Positions 1-8,656 are shown, numbered from the stretch's first letter. The stretch is DNA of 64,000 bases from Actinoplanes oblitus (GCF_030252345.1 NZ_CP126980.1:8751501-8815500); one strand, 5' to 3'. Numbers and translations: made by a program. Notes: generated by a model from the letters alone, not told the origin.

Positions 1-135
1 CGCGGGCAGCTCGATCGACGGGAACAGCTGCTGTTTCAAGGACGGGATCGCATAGAGGCCGAAGCCGCTGATCACTATCGCGATCAGGGCGACGAGACCT
101 CGGTTGGCAAGGCTGAGCCGTGTCAGAGCTGACAT
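1..135 (-). CDS. RND-family efflux transporter permease, N-terminal fragment
   Basis: Only the first 45 codons lie in the window; the gene runs off the left edge. The peptide starts MSALTRLSLANRGLVALIAIV and continues through one hydrophobic segment into 'LKQQLFPSIELPA', the typical N-terminus and first membrane helix of HAE1/AcrB-like RND permeases (the 'FP.IELP' stretch after TM1 is characteristic). Such proteins export drugs or lipids using the proton gradient. The ATG is preceded on the minus strand by a purine-rich GGGGGAG ribosome site. The gene is divergent from the MarR regulator at 192, about 56 bp away, which suggests that the regulator controls the pump (inference). Substrate cannot be told from this fragment. 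Confidence 0.8.
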   Translation of the reverse strand, partial: MSALTRLSLANRGLVALIAIVISGFGLYAIPSLKQQLFPSIELPA

Positions 136-191
136 GGGCGCTCCCCCGAGATAATTTCGTCCGACACTGATAGTTTGCCTGACGCGAACAA

Positions 192-719
192 ATGGTTTTC
201 GATGGGGGCCTCTTGGTACCGTCCGTCATCGGACCGACCCACCACGGCCATCAGCACGTCACTAAGGAGCGGGCGCTGAGCGAGAAGGAAAAGCTCATCG
301 CGGAGATCATGGGTGCGCAGATCCGTTTGCAGCACCTGTTCGCGGACGATCGGTCCGATCCGCTCTTCTCGTCACATCTGACGATGTCCCAGTTGAAAAT
401 ACTCTTGCTGCTGTCCCGCCACGGCACGTTGGCGGGCGGTGAGCTGGCCCGGATGGTGGGGGTCGGCGCCGCCGCACTGAGCGGCATGATCGACCGCCTG
501 GTGGTGCAGGACCTGGTGACGCGCACGGAGGATCTGCACGACCGGCGGATCCGCCGGATCGGGCTGACGAAAGCGGGCACCAAGCTCATCGACGGCATCA
601 TCACGGCCGGCATGACGAAACACCGCCAGCTCCTCAGCCGGCTCACAGCCGAGGAACTGACGGTGGTGTCCCAGGCGATGGAGATCCTGGTCCGCGAGGC
701 GGGATCGGGCCAGGTCTAG
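192..719 (+). CDS. MarR-family transcriptional regulator
   Basis: A 175-codon frame whose central part is a classic MarR winged helix-turn-helix: 'MSQLKILLLLSRHGTLAGGELA' followed by 'SGMIDRLVVQDLVTR' (recognition helix) and a wing 'DRRIRRIGLTKAG'. MarR proteins are dimeric ligand-responsive repressors. The start is uncertain: ATG 192 has no ribosome site and gives an unusually long N-terminus; TTG 213 and ATG 309 are alternatives; a CTG at 276 lies 6 nt after a perfect AAGGAG (264-269) and would give a typical family length of about 147 residues. The regulator diverges from the RND permease and probably controls it. Its last codons lie in a 26-bp direct repeat shared with the 3' end of thrC (see finding). 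Confidence 0.85.
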   Translation: MVFDGGLLVPSVIGPTHHGHQHVTKERALSEKEKLIAEIMGAQIRLQHLFADDRSDPLFSSHLTMSQLKILLLLSRHGTLAGGELARMVGVGAAALSGMIDRLVVQDLVTRTEDLHDRRIRRIGLTKAGTKLIDGIITAGMTKHRQLLSRLTAEELTVVSQAMEILVREAGSGQV

Positions 720-773
720 GACCTTCGCGACGACCCCTTTGATCTCAGGCCAGGTCGAGGGCCTTCGCGGCGA
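708..773. repeat. 26-bp direct repeat joining marR and thrC 3' ends
   Basis: Positions 708-733 and 748-773 are 26-bp direct copies (22 of 26 identical) spaced 40 bp apart. The second copy encodes the C-terminal end of threonine synthase on the minus strand; the first contains the marR stop codon (TAG at 717-719). This suggests a local duplication of the thrC tail that was captured as the end of marR. Confidence 0.55.
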
Positions 774-1794
774 TCAGGGCGTCGTTGGCGATCACGGTCG
801 GCGACGGCGCGGTGGAGATCGCCCACTCCGGGTCCTTGAGCCCGTGCCCGGTGACCGTGCAGACCACCCGGGACCCGGCCGGGATCTTGCCGGCCGCCGC
901 CTGCTGGAGCAGGCCGGCCACGCTGGCCGCGCTGCCCAGCTCGACGAAGACGCCGACCTCCCGGGCCAGCAGGCGGTACGCGTTCAGGATGTCCCGGTCG
1001 GTGACCGCCGAGATCAGGCCGCCCGAGGCGTCCCGGGCGTCCAGCGCCTTGGTCCAGCTCGCCGGGTTGCCGATCCGGATCGCGGTGGCGATGGTGGACG
1101 GCTGCTCGACCACCTTGCCGGTGACGATCGGGGCCGCGCCGGAGGCCTGGAAGCCGTACATCCTCGGCAGCCTGGTGCTGTTGCCGGCGTCCTTGTCCTC
1201 CTGGTACCCCATCCAGTACGCGGAGATGTTGCCGGCGTTGCCGACCGGCAGGCAGTGGATGTCCGGAGCGTCACCGAGCGCCTCGACGATCTCGAAGGAC
1301 GCCGTCTTCTGCCCGTGCAGGCGGAAGATGTTCACCGAGTTGACCAGGGCGACCGGGTAGTCCTGGGACAGTTTCGAGGCGAGCGCCAGGCAGTCGTCGA
1401 AGTTGCCGTCCACCTGGAGCAGCCGGGCCCCGTGCACCAGGGCCTGGGCCAGCTTGCCCAGCGCGATCTTGCCCTGCGGCACCAGCACGGCGCAGGTGAT
1501 CCCGGCGCGGGCAGCGTACGCCGCGGCCGACGCCGAGGTGTTGCCGGTGGACGCGCAGATGATCGCCTTGGCGCCCTCCTCGACCGCCTTGGAGACCGCC
1601 ATGGTCATCCCCCGGTCCTTGAACGAACCGGTCGGGTTGGCGCCCTCCACCTTCAGGTAGACGTCGGCGCCGATCCGCTGGGAGAGCACCGGCGCCGGCA
1701 CCAGCGGCGTGTTGCCCTCGTGCAACGTGACCACCGGGGTGGCCTCGGTCACCGGAAGCCGGTCCCGGTACGCCTCGATCAATCCCCGCCACAT
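745..1794 (-). CDS. thrC: threonine synthase
   Basis: A 349-residue PLP enzyme of the tryptophan-synthase-beta fold that converts O-phosphohomoserine to threonine in the cytoplasm. The PLP lysine is K59 in '[11 protein letters not shown]', followed by the phosphate-site '[17 protein letters not shown]' and the glycine loop '[12 protein letters not shown]'. Length fits the short actinobacterial ThrC class. It is the last gene of the minus-strand run argS-lysA-hom-VOC-thrC; a 77-bp gap separates it from the VOC gene. thrB (homoserine kinase), often found after thrC, is not in this window on either side. Confidence 0.95.
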   Translation of the reverse strand: MWRGLIEAYRDRLPVTEATPVVTLHEGNTPLVPAPVLSQRIGADVYLKVEGANPTGSFKDRGMTMAVSKAVEEGAKAIICASTGNTSASAAAYAARAGITCAVLVPQGKIALGKLAQALVHGARLLQVDGNFDDCLALASKLSQDYPVALVNSVNIFRLHGQKTASFEIVEALGDAPDIHCLPVGNAGNISAYWMGYQEDKDAGNSTRLPRMYGFQASGAAPIVTGKVVEQPSTIATAIRIGNPASWTKALDARDASGGLISAVTDRDILNAYRLLAREVGVFVELGSAASVAGLLQQAAAGKIPAGSRVVCTVTGHGLKDPEWAISTAPSPTVIANDALIAAKALDLA

Positions 1795-1871
1795 GGCCGC
1801 ACTCCCTCACTCACACCGGGCAATCGCGCACAGCGTGCCCGAGACATCCGGTCTCTGGGACCGGAAGTCCA

Positions 1872-2243
1872 TTATTCAGGACGGTGACACACCGCTTCGA
1901 CGTTGTTGCCGTCCGGATCGCGGACAAAAGCGCCGTAATAGTGCTCGTGGTACTCCGGGTGCAGCTTCGGCGTGTGCAGCACCTCGGCACCGGCGGCGGT
2001 GGCGGCCGCGAAGAACGCGTCGACGGCGGCCCGGTCGGCGGCCGCGAACGCGATGTGGCTCTCCCGGAACCCGTCGCCCTCGTTCAGCTCGCCGAGCCAG
2101 AAGTCGGCGTGGTCGCCCGTGCCGTACCCGATGGCGACCCCGAAGTCCATCAGCCGCCGGCCGCCCAGCGGGGCCAGCACCGCGTCGTAGAACGCGGCGC
2201 TCGCCGCCAGATCGGCACACTGGAAACCCACGTGGTCGAGCAT
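1872..2243 (-). CDS. VOC (glyoxalase/extradiol dioxygenase) family protein
   Basis: A 123-residue single-domain VOC protein. It starts 'MLDHVGFQCADLAASAAFYDAVLAPLG' (first beta-alpha-beta-beta-beta module with metal-ligand-type His4) and ends with 'FVRDPDGNNVEAVCH', the usual second-module motif with a ligand-type Glu. Family members include glyoxalase I-like and antibiotic-binding proteins; the substrate here cannot be assigned. The ATG overlaps the hom stop codon (TGATG), so the two are translationally coupled and the gene is embedded in the Lys/Thr operon between hom and thrC. Confidence 0.85.
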   Translation of the reverse strand: MLDHVGFQCADLAASAAFYDAVLAPLGGRRLMDFGVAIGYGTGDHADFWLGELNEGDGFRESHIAFAAADRAAVDAFFAAATAAGAEVLHTPKLHPEYHEHYYGAFVRDPDGNNVEAVCHRPE

Positions 2244-3556
2244 CAGCCGGCTCCTCCCTCGACCCGCAGCACGCTCGCGATCGAGCGGACGATGTCCAGA
2301 CCCGCCAGCGACTCGACGGTCGCCGCCAGCGCCGCGTCCGGGGCGCTGTGCGTCACGATGACCAGCTTCGCGTCGTCCGCCCGGCCGGACTGGCGGACCG
2401 TGGCGATGGACACCTCGTGCTGGGCGAAGACCCCGGCCACGGTGGCCAGGACGCCCGGCCGCTCGGCCACGTCGAGGCTGATGTGGTACCGGGTCATCGA
2501 CTCGCCGATCGGGCGGACGGTCAGCTCGGCGTAGTTGCTCTCGCTGGGCGCCCGGGTGCCGGTGAGCTTGTTGCGGGCCGCCGCGACCAGGTCGCCGAGC
2601 ACCGCGCTGGCGGTCGGGCGGCCACCCGCGCCGCGGCCGTAGAACATCAGCGGACCGGCCGCCTCGGCCTCGACGAACACCGCGTTGAACGCGTCGCCGA
2701 CGCTGGCCAGCGGGTGGGTCAGCGGGATCATCGCCGGGTGGACCCGGACCGAGACGGTGCCCTCCCCGTCCGGGCCGTTACGCCGCTGCGCGATGCACAG
2801 CAGCTTGATGGTGCAGCCCATCTCCTTGGCGCTGGCCATGTCGCCGGCGGTCACCCCGGTCATCCCCTCGCGGAACACGTCCGCCGCGGTGACCCGGGTG
2901 TGGAACGCCAGCGAGGCGAGGATGGCGGCCTTGGCGGCGGCGTCGAAGCCCTCCACGTCGGCGGTCGGATCGGCCTCCGCGTACCCCAGCTCGGTGGCCT
3001 CCTCCAGCGCCTCGTTGAAGCCGGCGCCGGTGGCGAACATCGAGGAGAGGATGTAGTTGGTGGTGCCGTTCACGATGCCGGTGACAGCGGTGACCCGGTC
3101 GCCGTGCAGCGACTCGCGCAGCGGGCGCAGCAGCGGGATGGCACCGGCCACGGCGGCCTCGTAGTAGAGATCCGCCCCGCCCTCGGTGGCCGCGTCGTGC
3201 AGCGTGCCACCGTCCTCGGCGAGCAGCGCCTTGTTCGCGGTGACCACGCTCTTGCCAGCCCGCAGCGCCTCGACCAGCCAGGTCCGGGCCGGCTCGATGC
3301 CGCCCACCACCTCGATCACCACGTCCACGTCGTCCCGCTTGATCAGGCCGAGCGCGTCGGTGGTGAACAGCGCCGGGTCGATCGGCAGGTCGCCGCGCTC
3401 CCGGCCGAGCCGGCGCACGGCGATGCCGGCGATCTCGAGCGGAGCGCCGATCCGGGCGGTCAGGTCGCCGGCCTGCTCGTGCAACAGCCGGACCACTTCA
3501 GTGCCGACGGTGCCGCAGCCGAGCAGGGCGAGGCGGACCGGTTTGACTGCGCTCAT
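2243..3556 (-). CDS. hom: homoserine dehydrogenase with C-terminal ACT domain
   Basis: A 437-residue enzyme reducing aspartate semialdehyde to homoserine, the branch step toward Thr and Met. N-terminal Rossmann fold 'VRLALLGCGTVGTEV'; catalytic domain with 'GIVNGTTNYILS' and 'GYAEADPTADVEGFDAAAKAAI' (conserved substrate and lysine region); C-terminal ACT domain from about residue 355 ('RPGVLATVAGVFAQHEVSI') for threonine feedback. I chose ATG 3556: it overlaps the lysA stop as ATGA and directly precedes 'SAVKPVRLALLG'; the longer open frame upstream reads lysA in the wrong frame. Coupled at both ends, to lysA and to the VOC gene. Confidence 0.96.
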   Translation of the reverse strand: MSAVKPVRLALLGCGTVGTEVVRLLHEQAGDLTARIGAPLEIAGIAVRRLGRERGDLPIDPALFTTDALGLIKRDDVDVVIEVVGGIEPARTWLVEALRAGKSVVTANKALLAEDGGTLHDAATEGGADLYYEAAVAGAIPLLRPLRESLHGDRVTAVTGIVNGTTNYILSSMFATGAGFNEALEEATELGYAEADPTADVEGFDAAAKAAILASLAFHTRVTAADVFREGMTGVTAGDMASAKEMGCTIKLLCIAQRRNGPDGEGTVSVRVHPAMIPLTHPLASVGDAFNAVFVEAEAAGPLMFYGRGAGGRPTASAVLGDLVAAARNKLTGTRAPSESNYAELTVRPIGESMTRYHISLDVAERPGVLATVAGVFAQHEVSIATVRQSGRADDAKLVIVTHSAPDAALAATVESLAGLDIVRSIASVLRVEGGAG

Positions 3557-4938
3557 CCAACATCCAATGCAAGCAGGTCGTCCTCGGTCTCGCGCCGCAC
3601 GATGACGCGGGCCGCGCCGTCGCGCACGGCCACCACGGGCGGCCGAGGAACGTGGTTGTAGTTGCTGGCCATGCTCCGGCAATAGGCACCGGTACCCGGC
3701 ACGGCAACAAGATCTCCGGGCTGCACGTCGCTGGGCAGGAATTCATCCTTCACGACGATGTCCCCGGACTCACAATGTTTTCCCACAACGCGGGCGAGCA
3801 TCGGCTCGGCGTCGGAGCGCCGGTTCGCCAGGGTGGCCGAGTACGACGCGTCGTAGAGGGCGGTCCGGATGTTGTCGCTCATCCCGCCGTCCACACTCAC
3901 GTACGTCCGGATCCCGTCCACGTCCTTGACCGTGCCCACCTCGTAGAGGGTGAAGACGGCCGGCCCGACGATCGCCCGGCCCGGCTCGATGGACAGGTGC
4001 GGCACCCGCAGCGAGGCCAGCTCGCACTCCGACTCGACGATCTTGTTGATCCGCTTGGCCAGGTCGCCGGGCGTCGACGGGTCGTCCTGCGTGGTGTACG
4101 CGATGCCGAACCCGCCGCCCAGGTCGAGTTCCGGCAGCTCCACCCCGCGCGCGTCGCGGACCTGCGCCTGCAGTTCCAGGATCCGCCGGGCGGCCACCTC
4201 GAACCCGCTGGTGTCGAAGATCTGCGAGCCGATGTGCGAGTGCAGCCCGCGCAGGTCCAGCACGCCCTCGTCGAGGATCTGCGCGCAGGCCGCGAACGCC
4301 GCGCCACCGGCGAGCGAGAAGCCGAACTTCTGATCCTCGTGCGCCGTCGCGATGAACTCGTGGGTGTGCGCCTCGACGCCGACCGTGACCCGGACCAGCA
4401 CGCCCGGCCGCTTGTTCAGCTCGCGGGCCAGCTCGGTCAGCCGGGCGATCTCGTGGAACGAGTCGACGATGATCCGGCCGACGCCGGCGTCCAGCGCCCG
4501 GCGCAGCTCGGACTCCGACTTGTTGTTGCCGTGGAAGCCGAGCCGCTCCGGCGGGAAACCGGCGGCCAGCGCGACGGCCAGCTCGCCGCCCGAGCACACG
4601 TCGAGGAAGAGACCCTCCTCCTCGACGATCCGGACGACCGCTTTGCACAGGAACGACTTGCCCGCGTAGTAGACGTCCGCGCCGGCGAACGCGGCGGCGA
4701 ACTCACGGCAGCGGCCCCGCAGGTCGTCCTCGTCGAGCAGGTAGGCCGGGGTGCCGTAGCCGGCCGCCAGCTCGGCCACCTGCACGCCACCGACCTGCAA
4801 AGCGCCGGCATCGGTGCGGGTCACGGTCCGCGGCCAGAGTTGCGGCACCAGGGCGTTGACGTCCTCCGGGGTACGCAACCAGGCCGGCCCGCGGTTGCCG
4901 AGGTCGCCGTGCAGCGCCCCGGCCTCGTGTGCGCGCAT
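3553..4938 (-). CDS. lysA: diaminopimelate decarboxylase
   Basis: A 461-residue fold-III PLP enzyme making L-lysine from meso-diaminopimelate. The PLP lysine is in 'VYYAGKSFLCKAV'; other marks are 'LDVCSGGELAVALAAGFP', 'GLHSHIGSQIFD', 'LDLGGGFGIAY' and the active-site 'VDGGMSDNIRTALYDASY'. The start ATG 4938 follows the argS stop by 2 nt and has a GGAGAGGA ribosome site inside the end of argS; an unrelated longer frame runs further upstream and is rejected. The stop codon overlaps the hom ATG. The argS-lysA pairing is common in actinobacteria. Confidence 0.96.
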   Translation of the reverse strand: MRAHEAGALHGDLGNRGPAWLRTPEDVNALVPQLWPRTVTRTDAGALQVGGVQVAELAAGYGTPAYLLDEDDLRGRCREFAAAFAGADVYYAGKSFLCKAVVRIVEEEGLFLDVCSGGELAVALAAGFPPERLGFHGNNKSESELRRALDAGVGRIIVDSFHEIARLTELARELNKRPGVLVRVTVGVEAHTHEFIATAHEDQKFGFSLAGGAAFAACAQILDEGVLDLRGLHSHIGSQIFDTSGFEVAARRILELQAQVRDARGVELPELDLGGGFGIAYTTQDDPSTPGDLAKRINKIVESECELASLRVPHLSIEPGRAIVGPAVFTLYEVGTVKDVDGIRTYVSVDGGMSDNIRTALYDASYSATLANRRSDAEPMLARVVGKHCESGDIVVKDEFLPSDVQPGDLVAVPGTGAYCRSMASNYNHVPRPPVVAVRDGAARVIVRRETEDDLLALDVG

Positions 4939-4940
4939 GC

Positions 4941-6602
4941 TTACATCCTCTCCGGAGCGGAGACCCCGAGCAGGGCCAAACCGTTTGCGATCACCGTACG
5001 GGTGGCCTCGACGAGCCAGAGCCGCGCAACGTTCACGTCGGTGGCCGGCTCCTCGCCCTTCGGTACCACCTGGCAGGCGTCGTAGAACCGGTGGTAGTCG
5101 GTGGCCACCCGCTCCTCCAGGTAGACCGCGATCCGGTGCGGCTCGCGCAGCTCGGCGGCGGTGGCCACCACTGCCGGGAACTGGCCGAGCGTCTTGAGCA
5201 GGTTGTTCTCCCGCTCGTGGGAGAGCAGCGCCGGGTCGTAGGTCTCGCCGCGGGTGATCCCCTTGTCGGCGGCGTTGCGCAGGATCGAGCAGATCCGGGC
5301 GTGCGCGTACTGGACGTAGAAGACCGGGTTGTCGCTGGAGTGCCTGGTGATCTCCTCGATGTCCAGGGTCAGCATCGAGTCGGTGGAGGAGCGGGCCAGC
5401 GAGTACCGCGCGGCGTCCGCGCCGACCGCCTCGAGCAGCTCGTCCAGCGTGATGATGTTGCCGGCCCGCTTCGACAGCCGCACCGGCTGGCCGGCCCGGA
5501 CCAGGTTGACCAGCTGGCCGATCAGGATCTCGATGTTCTTGTCGGGGTCGTCGCCGGCACACGCGGCGATCGCCTTGAGCCGCCCGATGTAGCCGTGGTG
5601 GTCGGCGCCGAGCAGGTAGACGCAGCGGTCGAAGCCGCGCTCCCGCTTGTTGATGTAGTACGCCGCGTCGGCCGCGAAGTAGGTCTTCTCCCCGTTCGAC
5701 CGGATCAGCACCCGGTCCTTGTCATCGGTGAAGTCGGTGGTGCGCAGCCAGATCGCGCCACCGTCCTCAAAGATATGGCCCTGCTTGCGAAGCTCGTCGA
5801 TGGCGTGCTCGACGGCACCGCCCTCGTGCAGCGTCTTCTCCGAGAACCAGACGTCGAAGTGCACCCCGAAGCGCTCGAGGCTCTCCCGGATCTCGGTCAG
5901 CATCAGCGCGTAGCCCCGGGACCAGAAGATCGGCAGCGCGGTCTCGGCGGGCTGCCCGGCCAGTTCCGGCTGCTCGCCGAGGATCCGCTGGGCGATCTCG
6001 CCGATGTAGTCGCCGCCGTAGCCGTCCTCCGGCGCCGGCTGGCCGTTCGCGGCGGCGAACAGCGACCTGGCGAACCGGTCCACCTGGGCGCCGGCGTCGT
6101 TGATGTAGTACTCGCTGGTCACCTCGGCGCCCGCGGCGGACAGCACGCGGCGCAGCGAGTCACCGACCGCCGCCCACCGGGTGTGCCCCAGGTGGATCGG
6201 GCCGGTCGGGTTCGCCGAGACGAACTCCAGGTTGATCTTCTGCCCGGCGAGCTGCTCATTGCTGCCGTAGGCGGCCCCGGCGGCCACCACCAGGCCGGCG
6301 ACGGCACCGGTGACGGCGGCGTCCAGCCGGATGTTCAGGAAGCCCGGGCCGGCGATCTCCACCGCCTTGATCCCGTCACGCCGGCCCAGCTCCTCGGCGA
6401 GCGCGGCGGCCAGCTCACGCGGCGCCACCCCGACCTTCTTGCCCAGCTGCAGGGCCAGCGTCGAGGCGTAGTCGCCGTGCTCGGGGTTGCGGGGCCGCTC
6501 CACCGCCGTGGTCGCGGGCAGCGCGGCCAGGTCGAGGCCACGCGTCTCGAATACGGCACGAGCAGCTGAGAGAACGGTGTCAGCAAGGTTGGCGGGAGTC
6601 AC
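4941..6602 (-). CDS. argS: arginyl-tRNA synthetase
   Basis: A 553-residue class Ia synthetase charging tRNA-Arg. The N-terminal Add-1 domain (residues 1 to about 95) contains 'HGDYASTLALQLGKKVG'. The HIGH motif is 'NPTGPIHLGHTRWAAVGDSL', the ATP-binding second signature is 'VRLSKRAGNIITLDEL', and the C-terminal anticodon-binding DALR domain ends 'RLWLVEATRTVIANGLALLGVSAPERM'. GTG start. A TAGCAT box ends 6 nt before the GTG (6609-6614), so the mRNA may be leaderless. First gene of the argS-lysA-hom-VOC-thrC operon and divergent from the DUF3105 gene. The neighbouring tRNA-Arg(CCG) at 8217 would be one of its substrates. Confidence 0.97.
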   Translation of the reverse strand: MTPANLADTVLSAARAVFETRGLDLAALPATTAVERPRNPEHGDYASTLALQLGKKVGVAPRELAAALAEELGRRDGIKAVEIAGPGFLNIRLDAAVTGAVAGLVVAAGAAYGSNEQLAGQKINLEFVSANPTGPIHLGHTRWAAVGDSLRRVLSAAGAEVTSEYYINDAGAQVDRFARSLFAAANGQPAPEDGYGGDYIGEIAQRILGEQPELAGQPAETALPIFWSRGYALMLTEIRESLERFGVHFDVWFSEKTLHEGGAVEHAIDELRKQGHIFEDGGAIWLRTTDFTDDKDRVLIRSNGEKTYFAADAAYYINKRERGFDRCVYLLGADHHGYIGRLKAIAACAGDDPDKNIEILIGQLVNLVRAGQPVRLSKRAGNIITLDELLEAVGADAARYSLARSSTDSMLTLDIEEITRHSSDNPVFYVQYAHARICSILRNAADKGITRGETYDPALLSHERENNLLKTLGQFPAVVATAAELREPHRIAVYLEERVATDYHRFYDACQVVPKGEEPATDVNVARLWLVEATRTVIANGLALLGVSAPERM

Positions 6603-6608
6603 CGGGCC

Positions 6609-6614
6609 ATGCTA
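6609..6614 (-). promoter_or_regulatory. TAGCAT minus-10 box of argS (leaderless candidate)
   Basis: The hexamer TAGCAT ends 6 nt before the argS GTG and no Shine-Dalgarno sequence lies between, fitting the actinobacterial TANNNT leaderless layout. No clear minus-35 box is seen. Confidence 0.4.
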
Positions 6615-6688
6615 TCGGGGGTAGACTTCAGCGTTCGGCGGCCACCCGAGCCCCGCCCTTCCCCTTTTTGACGAATCGACGAGGCACG

Positions 6689-7498
6689 ATGAGCATGAGC
6701 ACGCCGGGGCCCGAACGGGTCCCGTCCTCCGTGAAGGTCGGCAAGACCACCGGCCAGGGTAAGCCGCCCACCGGTAAAACCACCGGAAACACCACCGCTT
6801 CCGACCGGCAGGGCGCCAAGAGCGGCAAGAAGGGCCGCAAGCCGGTCTCGCCGGTCAAGGTGTCAGGCGGGCGCAACTGGGGCCCGATCGCGGTGGCCGC
6901 TGCCGTCGTCCTGATCGCCGCCGGCATCATCGGCTACGGCGTGTACGCCTCCGTCCAGGGCTCCCGCGACTGGACCGACAAGCTCGCCGACATCTCCGGC
7001 GTGGTCAACTACCGCGCCCAGAAGAACCCGAAGATCGACGACCGGACCCACAAGGACGGCGCGCAGACGTACGTGACCAGCCCGCCGGTCGGCGGCGCGC
7101 ACAACCAGAGCTGGCAGAACTGCATGGGCGACGTCTACACCGAGCCGATCGCCAACGAGCACGCGGTGCACAGCCTCGAGCACGGTGCGGTCTGGATCAC
7201 GTACAAGCAGGGCCTCGCCGCCGACCAGGTCGACGTGCTGAAGAAAAAGGTCGAGGGCAAGGACTACATGCTCATGTCGCCCTACGCCGGCCTCGACAAG
7301 AACGTCTCCGTCCAGGTCTGGGGCTACCAGCTCAAGACCGACGACGTGAACGACGACCGGATCGACGACTTCATCTCGGCCGCCCGGATCAAGGCCTCGA
7401 TGGAGCCCGGTGCGGCCTGCTCCAGCGGCAACACCACCACCGGTCCGATCACCGCGGGCGCCGGCAACGGCACCGGCATGGACTCGGCGGGCAGTTGA
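6689..7498 (+). CDS. DUF3105 family membrane-anchored protein
   Basis: A 269-residue protein with a basic, Lys/Thr/Gly-rich cytoplasmic N-terminus (about 60 residues), one membrane helix ('GPIAVAAAVVLIAAGIIGYG') and an extracytoplasmic DUF3105 domain. The domain shows its usual conserved features: 'PPVGGAHNQSWQNCMGDVYTEPIANEHAVHSLEHGAVWITY', i.e. several His, a Cys and acidic residues that could bind metal (inference). The function of DUF3105 is not established. Start ATG 6689 has a GAGG site; a TTG at 6668 in frame lacks one. The stop overlaps the next ATG as TGATG, coupling it to a DUF305 protein; the two domains commonly travel together in actinobacteria. Confidence 0.9.
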   Translation: MSMSTPGPERVPSSVKVGKTTGQGKPPTGKTTGNTTASDRQGAKSGKKGRKPVSPVKVSGGRNWGPIAVAAAVVLIAAGIIGYGVYASVQGSRDWTDKLADISGVVNYRAQKNPKIDDRTHKDGAQTYVTSPPVGGAHNQSWQNCMGDVYTEPIANEHAVHSLEHGAVWITYKQGLAADQVDVLKKKVEGKDYMLMSPYAGLDKNVSVQVWGYQLKTDDVNDDRIDDFISAARIKASMEPGAACSSGNTTTGPITAGAGNGTGMDSAGS

Positions 7499-8151
7499 TG
7501 GTTCAGGACGTCGCCTCTCCGGACGCCGCCCCGGCGTCCGGAGAGGCGCCGGCGCTGCGACGATTCGGTTACGCCGCCGTCGCCGTACTCCTCGTCGGCA
7601 TCCTGCTCGGCACCGCGATCGGCCTGGTCGTCCCGCGATTCCGGACGCCTGCCGACGACTCGGTCGAAGCCGGCTTCTTCCGCGACATGTCCAGCCACCA
7701 CGCCCAGGCCGTCGAGATGGCGATGGTGGCGCACGCCGCTTCGGGCACCCCGGGCATCGTCACCCTCGCCGCCGACATCGCTACCACCCAGCAGGCCCAG
7801 ATCGGCTACATGCAGGCCTGGCTGCGTGACTGGGACCTCAGTCCGACCAGCGACCAGCGGCCGATGGCGTGGATGCCCGACTCGGCCGGCTCGGTGGTCA
7901 ACGGCCTGATGCCCGGCATGGCCACCCCGGAACAGCTCGCGTCGCTGCGCCGAGCCACCGGTAAGCAGCTGGACGTCCAGTTCCTGACCCTGATGCGGGC
8001 CCACCACCTGGGCGGCATCCACATGGCCCAGGAGGCGGAGAAACTCTCCGACGACAAAGACGTCGACTGGCTCGCCGACAGCATGGTGACCGCCCAGCAG
8101 GGCGAGATCCAACTCATCGACGACCTGCTCAAGCAGGCCCAATCCGGCTGA
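7498..8151 (+). CDS. DUF305 (ferritin-like His-rich) membrane-anchored protein
   Basis: A 217-residue protein with an N-terminal membrane helix (about residues 25-47, 'AAVAVLLVGILLGTAIGLVV') and an external DUF305 domain. DUF305 is an all-helical ferritin-like domain with two HH-containing helical repeats; here they are 'DMSSHHAQAVEMAMVA' and 'LMRAHHLGGIHMAQEA'. Met/His-rich metal binding (for example copper) is suspected for the family but unproven. The ATG overlaps the DUF3105 stop, so the two are made together. A short inverted repeat (ACCGCC/GGCGGT) follows the stop and may end the transcript ahead of the tRNA gene. Confidence 0.9.
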   Translation: MVQDVASPDAAPASGEAPALRRFGYAAVAVLLVGILLGTAIGLVVPRFRTPADDSVEAGFFRDMSSHHAQAVEMAMVAHAASGTPGIVTLAADIATTQQAQIGYMQAWLRDWDLSPTSDQRPMAWMPDSAGSVVNGLMPGMATPEQLASLRRATGKQLDVQFLTLMRAHHLGGIHMAQEAEKLSDDKDVDWLADSMVTAQQGEIQLIDDLLKQAQSG

Positions 8152-8216
8152 CCGCCGACACGGCGGTACCGATTGGCGGTGGCCCCAGAGGGCCTGCTAG
8201 GCTTCTGAACCACTGG

Positions 8217-8288
8217 GCCCCCGTAGCTCAGGGGATAGAGCGTCGCCCTCCGGAGGCGAAAGCGCAGGTTCGAATCCTGCCGGGGGCA
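8217..8288 (+). tRNA. tRNA-Arg (anticodon CCG)
   Basis: A 72-nt cloverleaf without encoded CCA. Acceptor stem GCCCCCG (8217-8223) pairs with CGGGGGC (8281-8287), discriminator A. D-stem GCUC/GAGC; anticodon stem UCGCC/GGCGA with loop CUCCGGA, so the anticodon is CCG reading CGG; T-arm GCAGG UUCGAAU CCUGC. A TAGGCT minus-10-like hexamer lies at 8198-8203, 13 nt upstream. The antisense translation of this tRNA gives the known artefact peptide 'RQDSNLRFRLRRATLYPLSYGG', so protein calls here should be ignored. Confidence 0.97.
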
Positions 8289-8495
8289 CAAAGCAATAGG
8301 TTCCCCCCATGTTCCACTGAGAGCATGGGCCGCGTGGCCGGTGCCGTCGAGTTCGACGGGCTGAGAAGCCACGGTCGGCATCCTGAATGGGTTCCCGGCA
8401 TGGGGCGACAGCTATCCGAAGATGACTTCTGCCGATGAGCCCGATGTGTTGGGGTCCGTGCAGCTAGAAATATCTCACGCCATTCGGCATCGGCA
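8289..8495. other. intergenic stretch after tRNA-Arg
   Basis: No credible gene on either strand and less GC-biased than its surroundings. I see no duplicated tRNA 3' end or integrase in the window, so nothing supports an integrated element here. It leads into two sets of tandem repeats. Confidence 0.4.
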
Positions 8496-8656
8496 ATTTC
8501 GTCGACCGGTAGCGGCTGCACGGACCGATTTCCTCGACCGGTAGCGACTGGTCCTGCACCGGCCCGGTTTCCCCGACCGGGTAGCGACTGTAGCGACTGG
8601 TCCTGCACCGGCGTGGTTTCCTCGACCGGGTAGCGACTGGTCCTGCACCGGCCTGG
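8496..8656. repeat. tandem repeat, about 40-bp unit, four copies
   Basis: Units begin at about 8496, 8528, 8568 and 8617 and share the core CGACCGG(G)TAGCGACTGG followed by TCCTGCACCGGC. The third unit carries an extra 9-bp duplication (GTAGCGACT twice). The unit length is not a multiple of three throughout, and no ribosome site serves the open frames, so I treat it as non-coding. Confidence 0.8.

Noticed and set aside
173..193. TTTG...CAAA imperfect palindrome between the RND and marR genes as a MarR operator
   Set aside because: Only the outer bases match; too weak to list without binding data.
3557..3682. N-terminal extension of homoserine dehydrogenase
   Set aside because: The extra codons are the lysA gene in another frame; the ATG overlapping the lysA stop is the natural start.
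7806..8381. Minus-strand open frame across tRNA-Arg with the peptide RQDSNLRFRLRRATLYPLSYGG
   Set aside because: This is the familiar spurious translation of a tRNA gene; no ribosome site and it is antisense to the DUF305 gene.
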